Of a stretch of 36,946 bases of DNA, positions 36,791-36,946 are shown piece by piece. The position numbers and the translations under genes are program-made. How positions within the stretch are numbered: the first letter of the stretch is position 1; each line of letters opens with the position of its first letter. The notes under the pieces were generated by a model that was not told the origin of the DNA, searched no databases, and was given only the letters and a program-made list of their open reading frames with translations. The stretch is from Chloroflexota bacterium (GTDB taxonomy: Bacteria > Chloroflexota > Dehalococcoidia > SM23-28-2 > HRBIN24): contig JAUQPQ010000004.1 of the NCBI GenBank assembly GCA_030550295.1, positions 1 to 36,946 on the forward strand, in the 5' to 3' direction.

Positions 36791-36946
36791 GTAAAGCCTC
36801 ATCGGCACCGATCAAGTATGAGTTTGTCCGTCTACGGGCCTTGGGCGATCTTTTATCCTTCGGCTGGTGTTTGCTATGGGGGAGGCGACGCTCCTTCGCC
36901 CGTGACGGCAAGCGGTTGATAGAGGTGAACCCTTTCCCGCGACGCA
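36787..36946 (+). CDS. Unknown protein, N-terminal fragment running off the window end
   Basis: ATG at 36787 overlaps the nrdJ(2) stop (ATGA). Open frame to the edge: [52 protein letters not shown]... Confidence 0.6.
   Translation, partial: MSKASSAPIKYEFVRLRALGDLLSFGWCLLWGRRRSFARDGKRLIEVNPFPRR

Overview
The window is about 37 kb of bacterial chromosome, almost fully coding. Gene order and protein character suggest Chloroflexota, but that is inference only. No rRNA, tRNA, CRISPR array or insertion sequence was recognised. Left part: aspS (partial, -), hemW (+), an HDAC-family deacetylase (-), selB (+), then a minus-strand housekeeping run moaB/mog-trmD-rplS-priA-def-cca-yajC-secDF. Centre: a division/cell-wall (dcw) cluster on the plus strand, mraZ-rsmH-ftsL-like-ftsI-murF-mraY-murD-ftsW-murG-murC-murB-ddl-ftsQ-ftsA-ftsZ, with no murE. 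Right part: a ribonucleotide reductase (RNR) locus, nrdR-nrdJ(1)-DUF488-PAS-nrdJ(2)-unknown ORF. The most interesting signals are regulatory. (1) A nearly identical bipartite DnaA-box-like element, CCTGTGGAnAnGGTGTGGATA, lies upstream of both mraZ and nrdR (19/23 identical, boxes 11 bp apart in both). This could tie division and dNTP synthesis to replication initiation. (2) A tandem NrdR box pair sits exactly 31 bp centre to centre over a TTGACA-N17-TAGAGT promoter that would give a near-leaderless nrdR transcript. (3) Four TGGnn repeats at exact 10-bp spacing form an MraZ operator at the mraZ promoter. (4) Two deeply diverged class II RNRs flank a translationally coupled DUF488/PAS pair that has its own near-leaderless promoter and dyad-rich upstream DNA. 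All protein identities come from motif recognition by eye, and no database search was run.
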